The notes below the pieces were generated by a model. It was not told where the DNA came from, searched no databases, and worked only from the letters and a program-made list of their open reading frames with translations. Positions 59,595-64,000 of a stretch of 64,000 nucleotides of DNA are shown here, one piece after another. Made by a program: the position numbers and the translations under genes. Every line of letters starts with the position of its first letter. Within the stretch, counting starts at the first letter, position 1. Source of the DNA: Rhizopus arrhizus (taxonomy: Eukaryota; Mucoromycota; Mucoromycetes; Mucorales; Rhizopodaceae); contig JAKZZE010000015.1 of NCBI GenBank assembly GCA_024220505.1, positions 62,001-126,000 on the forward strand. The letters run 5' to 3'.

Positions 59595-60850
59595 CTATTC
59601 GTCATCGTCATCTTCAGACCCTTTAAACTCGTCCTCCGAACTTTCTTCTTCATCATTTTCCTCGTCACCTTCTTCACTTTCTTCTTCATCATTTTCCTCA
59701 TCATCGTCATTTTCTTCTTGTTCTTCACTCTCGCTCAGTTCGTCTAATTTGTAATTTCTTTTTTGTGTTGCATTTCTTCTTCTTGTTCTTCTACTGTTGC
59801 TTTCCTCCTCATCATCATCGTCTTTTATGATATTACTTGTATCCAAACTTTCAAATTCTTTTTTTAATTCTCTTTCTCTTTTTACTGCCTGACATTTTTC
59901 ATTTGAAGGTCTCCCTTCAACACCGAGTTCTTTCAATATCGTTTGTAATCTATTAATCTCTGCCCTAGCTGAATTACAACCTGCTAATTCTCTAGACCTA
60001 CTCAAAAGTTTACAAAGACAAATTTGTAAGAGATTTTGCTGTTTACCACACTTTGCGAACACCACATTTGTTGATAAAACCTTTAAGTCTTTTAATCGTT
60101 TCTTCATTTTTAGCTGAATAAGGTTTCTTTAATCGATCGTTAGACCTTTATTTAATATCCTCTACTTTTTTACTAACCCCTTTCACAGACACATTGGCTG
60201 CCAGTTTTTTAGATTTTACGACATTCGTCTCTACAGAATCCTCATTTTCATTCTCCTCATCTCTTTCACTCTCTTCCTTCTTTTCCTTGTCATCATCTTC
60301 TTCAGAAGCCATGAATTCTTCTTCAACTTCATCCTCATCTGAAATGATTGTTTCGGCTTTTTTAGCTCTTTTTCGTGGTGCCTTATCTTCCTTCTTATCA
60401 TCATCCATGCTGCTCTTTCGCTTTTTTGGACTAGTCTCTCTTTTCTTCCCCGTCGTTTCTTTTACTTTATCTTTTTGTTCTAATTTTTTTGTTACACAGT
60501 TGTCAATCAGTTCTCCAATCATCGTTTTCCAAGGATCCTGACGAAGGGTGTCTCGATCCAAACCCTAAACATACTTTAATATTAAGACAAAATAGGTTGT
60601 GATGTATGCATACATAATGTTCCTCCAAGTCGTGTCTTATCTGCTTTGGTGTTAAAACACTAGAAATACAAAATCAAAAAAAAAAAAAGCAAAAACGATC
60701 TGTCAATTACCTTAAATCACTTTTGTCAATTAAGCTACAAAACTTGTCAATACATTTAAAGAAGCTGTAATTTATTTATTTTTCTTCTTACCTTTGTAGC
60801 TTGTTTTGGAAGCCTTTGCTTTTTATGAAATCTTCACCAACAGTTACCAT
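59595..60850 (-). CDS. HIRIP3-like histone chaperone
   Basis: This is a nuclear acidic protein likely to bind histones, as HIRA-interacting protein 3 and Chz1-type chaperones do. Exons 60792-60850, 60614-60659, 60178-60564, 60047-60126 and 59595-59997 give 324 codons. The N-terminal part (SVLTPKQIRHDLEEHYGLD, RDTLRQDPWKTMIGELIDNC) resembles the DEK-C-like helical domain of HIRIP3. A basic/acidic low-complexity middle follows (KKRKSSMDDDKKEDK, SDEDEVEEEF). The conserved module spans the junctions of exons 4 and 5: EETIKRLKGFINKCGVRKVW, SRELAGCNSARAEINRLQTI, LKELGVEGRPSNEKCQAVKR. A long acidic tail (DDDEENDEEE) ends the protein. The upstream region contains a copy of the dispersed repeat at 60,946-61,397. 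Confidence 0.85.
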
Positions 60851-60945
60851 AATTCGCAGGAAAAAAAGAAGAAAAAAGAAAAACGCGAAACTGAGCTTAA
60901 AATGTGACAGTTGCAAATATTTTGCCTTTGTTCAAAATTTAGTGA

Positions 60946-61397
60946 CACACTAAAAATACAGATAATGCAAGTTGTTTGATTTTTTTATGTCAACCTAATT
61001 CAAGTATTCGTTTGAAGTAGTCTTTTAGACGTGAATCCTTTTCTCAATCATGCTTGACAGAATAACTATCTTTCTGCTTATTCACGCCCTGATCATGTTG
61101 GATTATTCAAGCATATCTTTCTTGTTTCAAGTATAAATAGATTTCTTGTACTGCTAGAATAGTTGATTTCTCCAACAGTCTCAGTGAAGAAGAAACGACA
61201 GTTGATTTAGCTGATAACAACAGTATGGAATTCCAACATACTTTAATCAATATTGCCTCTGGATCAACAAGCAAGCTTTCTTTCTTTTGAAAAGTACAAG
61301 AACAATCCTAAGATATTGAATGGCAGAACACTTGAATGAAGTATATATATGATAGTAACATCTCACCCAGCTTGGTTCCTAATAAACAAAATTAAAT
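60946..61397 (+). repeat. Dispersed repeat, copy 2 (partner at 11,635-12,090)
   Basis: The same repeat as at 11,635-12,090 in direct orientation, starting 96 bases upstream of the HIRIP3-like start codon. Differences are scattered substitutions and a few small indels. After 61,397 this copy has extra sequence (GATCCATAAATCAGC..) before weak similarity resumes toward 61,480. Confidence 0.8.
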
Positions 61398-61849
61398 GCG
61401 TATCCCTCCAAAGATCCATAAATCAGCTTTTGTGTGGCTGCTCAAAAATAGGAGGTGGGTATTTGAAGGCATCCCACAAATCCACTTGTAAAATTCAATA
61501 GAGAATCTATTTCTCATTCTTTTGAATATTTCGATACTCATTTTAAATATAAAAAAAAAGGACCAAGAAAGACTTTATTTTTGCAACCATTTTTTTTTTC
61601 TGTTCTGTACAAATCAATTATTGTATCGTACACAAAAAGAGGGATGGGTTTAGATCATTTAAATGATTGCTATGCAAACGGACTTTGAGACAAAAGTTTA
61701 GAAGATTTGAATTACTTTTGACAAAATCAAGGTTCTAGATTTTTTTATTGAAAAAGAAAAACGGAATGATAAAATGGGGGGAGAAAAGGGGTGAGGAATA
61801 TGAAGAAAGAGTGATATTGTTGTATGATTGCAAAGGGGATGGATTTGAT
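61398..61849. other. Intergenic, downstream of the Gfa1 gene
   Basis: These 450 AT-rich bases should hold the Gfa1 3' UTR (minus strand). No gene or element is recognised. Confidence 0.45.

Positions 61850-64000
<2,151 letters not shown>

Overview
The window is nuclear DNA of an early-diverging filamentous fungus, most likely a member of the Mucoromycota (Mucorales type). The reasons are an AT-rich base composition, many spliced protein genes with introns of about 45-60 bases, long A/T homopolymers, and relics of Tc1/mariner, LINE and DIRS-like elements whose coding logic resembles mucoralean families. There is no bacterial, viral or organellar layout, no rRNA, and no tRNA that I could recognise.

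The layout from left to right is as follows. 1-2,475: degenerate transposon debris, including a Tc1-like transposase relic and a LINE 3' tail. 2,476-7,056 (-): a Drs2-type P4-ATPase (lipid flippase). 7,195-9,420: a decayed LINE ORF2. 10,170-11,000: a decayed Tc1-like transposase. 11,635-12,090: one copy of a dispersed repeat whose second copy lies at 60,946-61,397. 13,379-14,814 (+): a five-exon coiled-coil/low-complexity protein of unknown function. 15,076-19,373 (+): an O-GlcNAc transferase with an apparent one-base frameshift. 19,662-21,329 (-): GPI mannosyltransferase PIG-B/Gpi10. 22,723-25,976 (-): an adenylate-forming reductase with A-T-R domains. 25,977-30,161: a gene desert of about 4.2 kb. 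30,162-31,527 (+): a KRE2/MNT1 (GT15) mannosyltransferase. 31,800-32,640 (-): an unknown multi-pass membrane protein, probably 5'-truncated. 32,890-39,440: LINE fragments and a 566-bp inverted repeat that encloses the ribosomal protein eL19 gene. 39,600-41,720 (-): a DIRS-like reverse transcriptase/RNase H relic. 42,140-43,646 (+): a nuclear FKBP prolyl isomerase. 44,658-45,351 (-): ribosomal protein eL27. 46,350-47,453 (-): a broken Tc1-like transposase. 47,803-51,623 (+): an Ssd1/Dis3L2-family RNB protein, also with a one-base frameshift. 51,817-52,859 (-): a CENP-O/Mcm21-like kinetochore protein. 53,494-56,196: two LINE ORF1-type zinc-ribbon proteins, one truncated and one intact. 57,670-59,588 (+): a GH47 alpha-1,2-mannosidase. 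59,595-60,850 (-): a HIRIP3-like histone chaperone. 61,850 to the window end (-): glutamine-fructose-6-phosphate transaminase, cut by the window edge.

Exon boundaries were worked out by hand from GT..AG sites and reading frame. For most genes the summed exons are a multiple of three. The two exceptions (OGT and Ssd1) each become one if a single base is added in a homopolymer, which supports the frameshift reading.

Five genes touch protein or lipid glycosylation or its sugar donors: OGT, PIG-B, KRE2/MNT1, GH47 and Gfa1. Gfa1 feeds UDP-GlcNAc synthesis, and UDP-GlcNAc is the donor for OGT and chitin. The rest are housekeeping genes of translation, RNA, chromatin and membrane function. No operon or obvious pathway cluster is present. 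I found no convincing new multi-gene system. The most unusual items are the inverted repeat around eL19, start codons split by introns, conserved 3' hairpins in the LINE fragments, a dispersed repeat sitting in a promoter, and the solo intact ORF1 protein.
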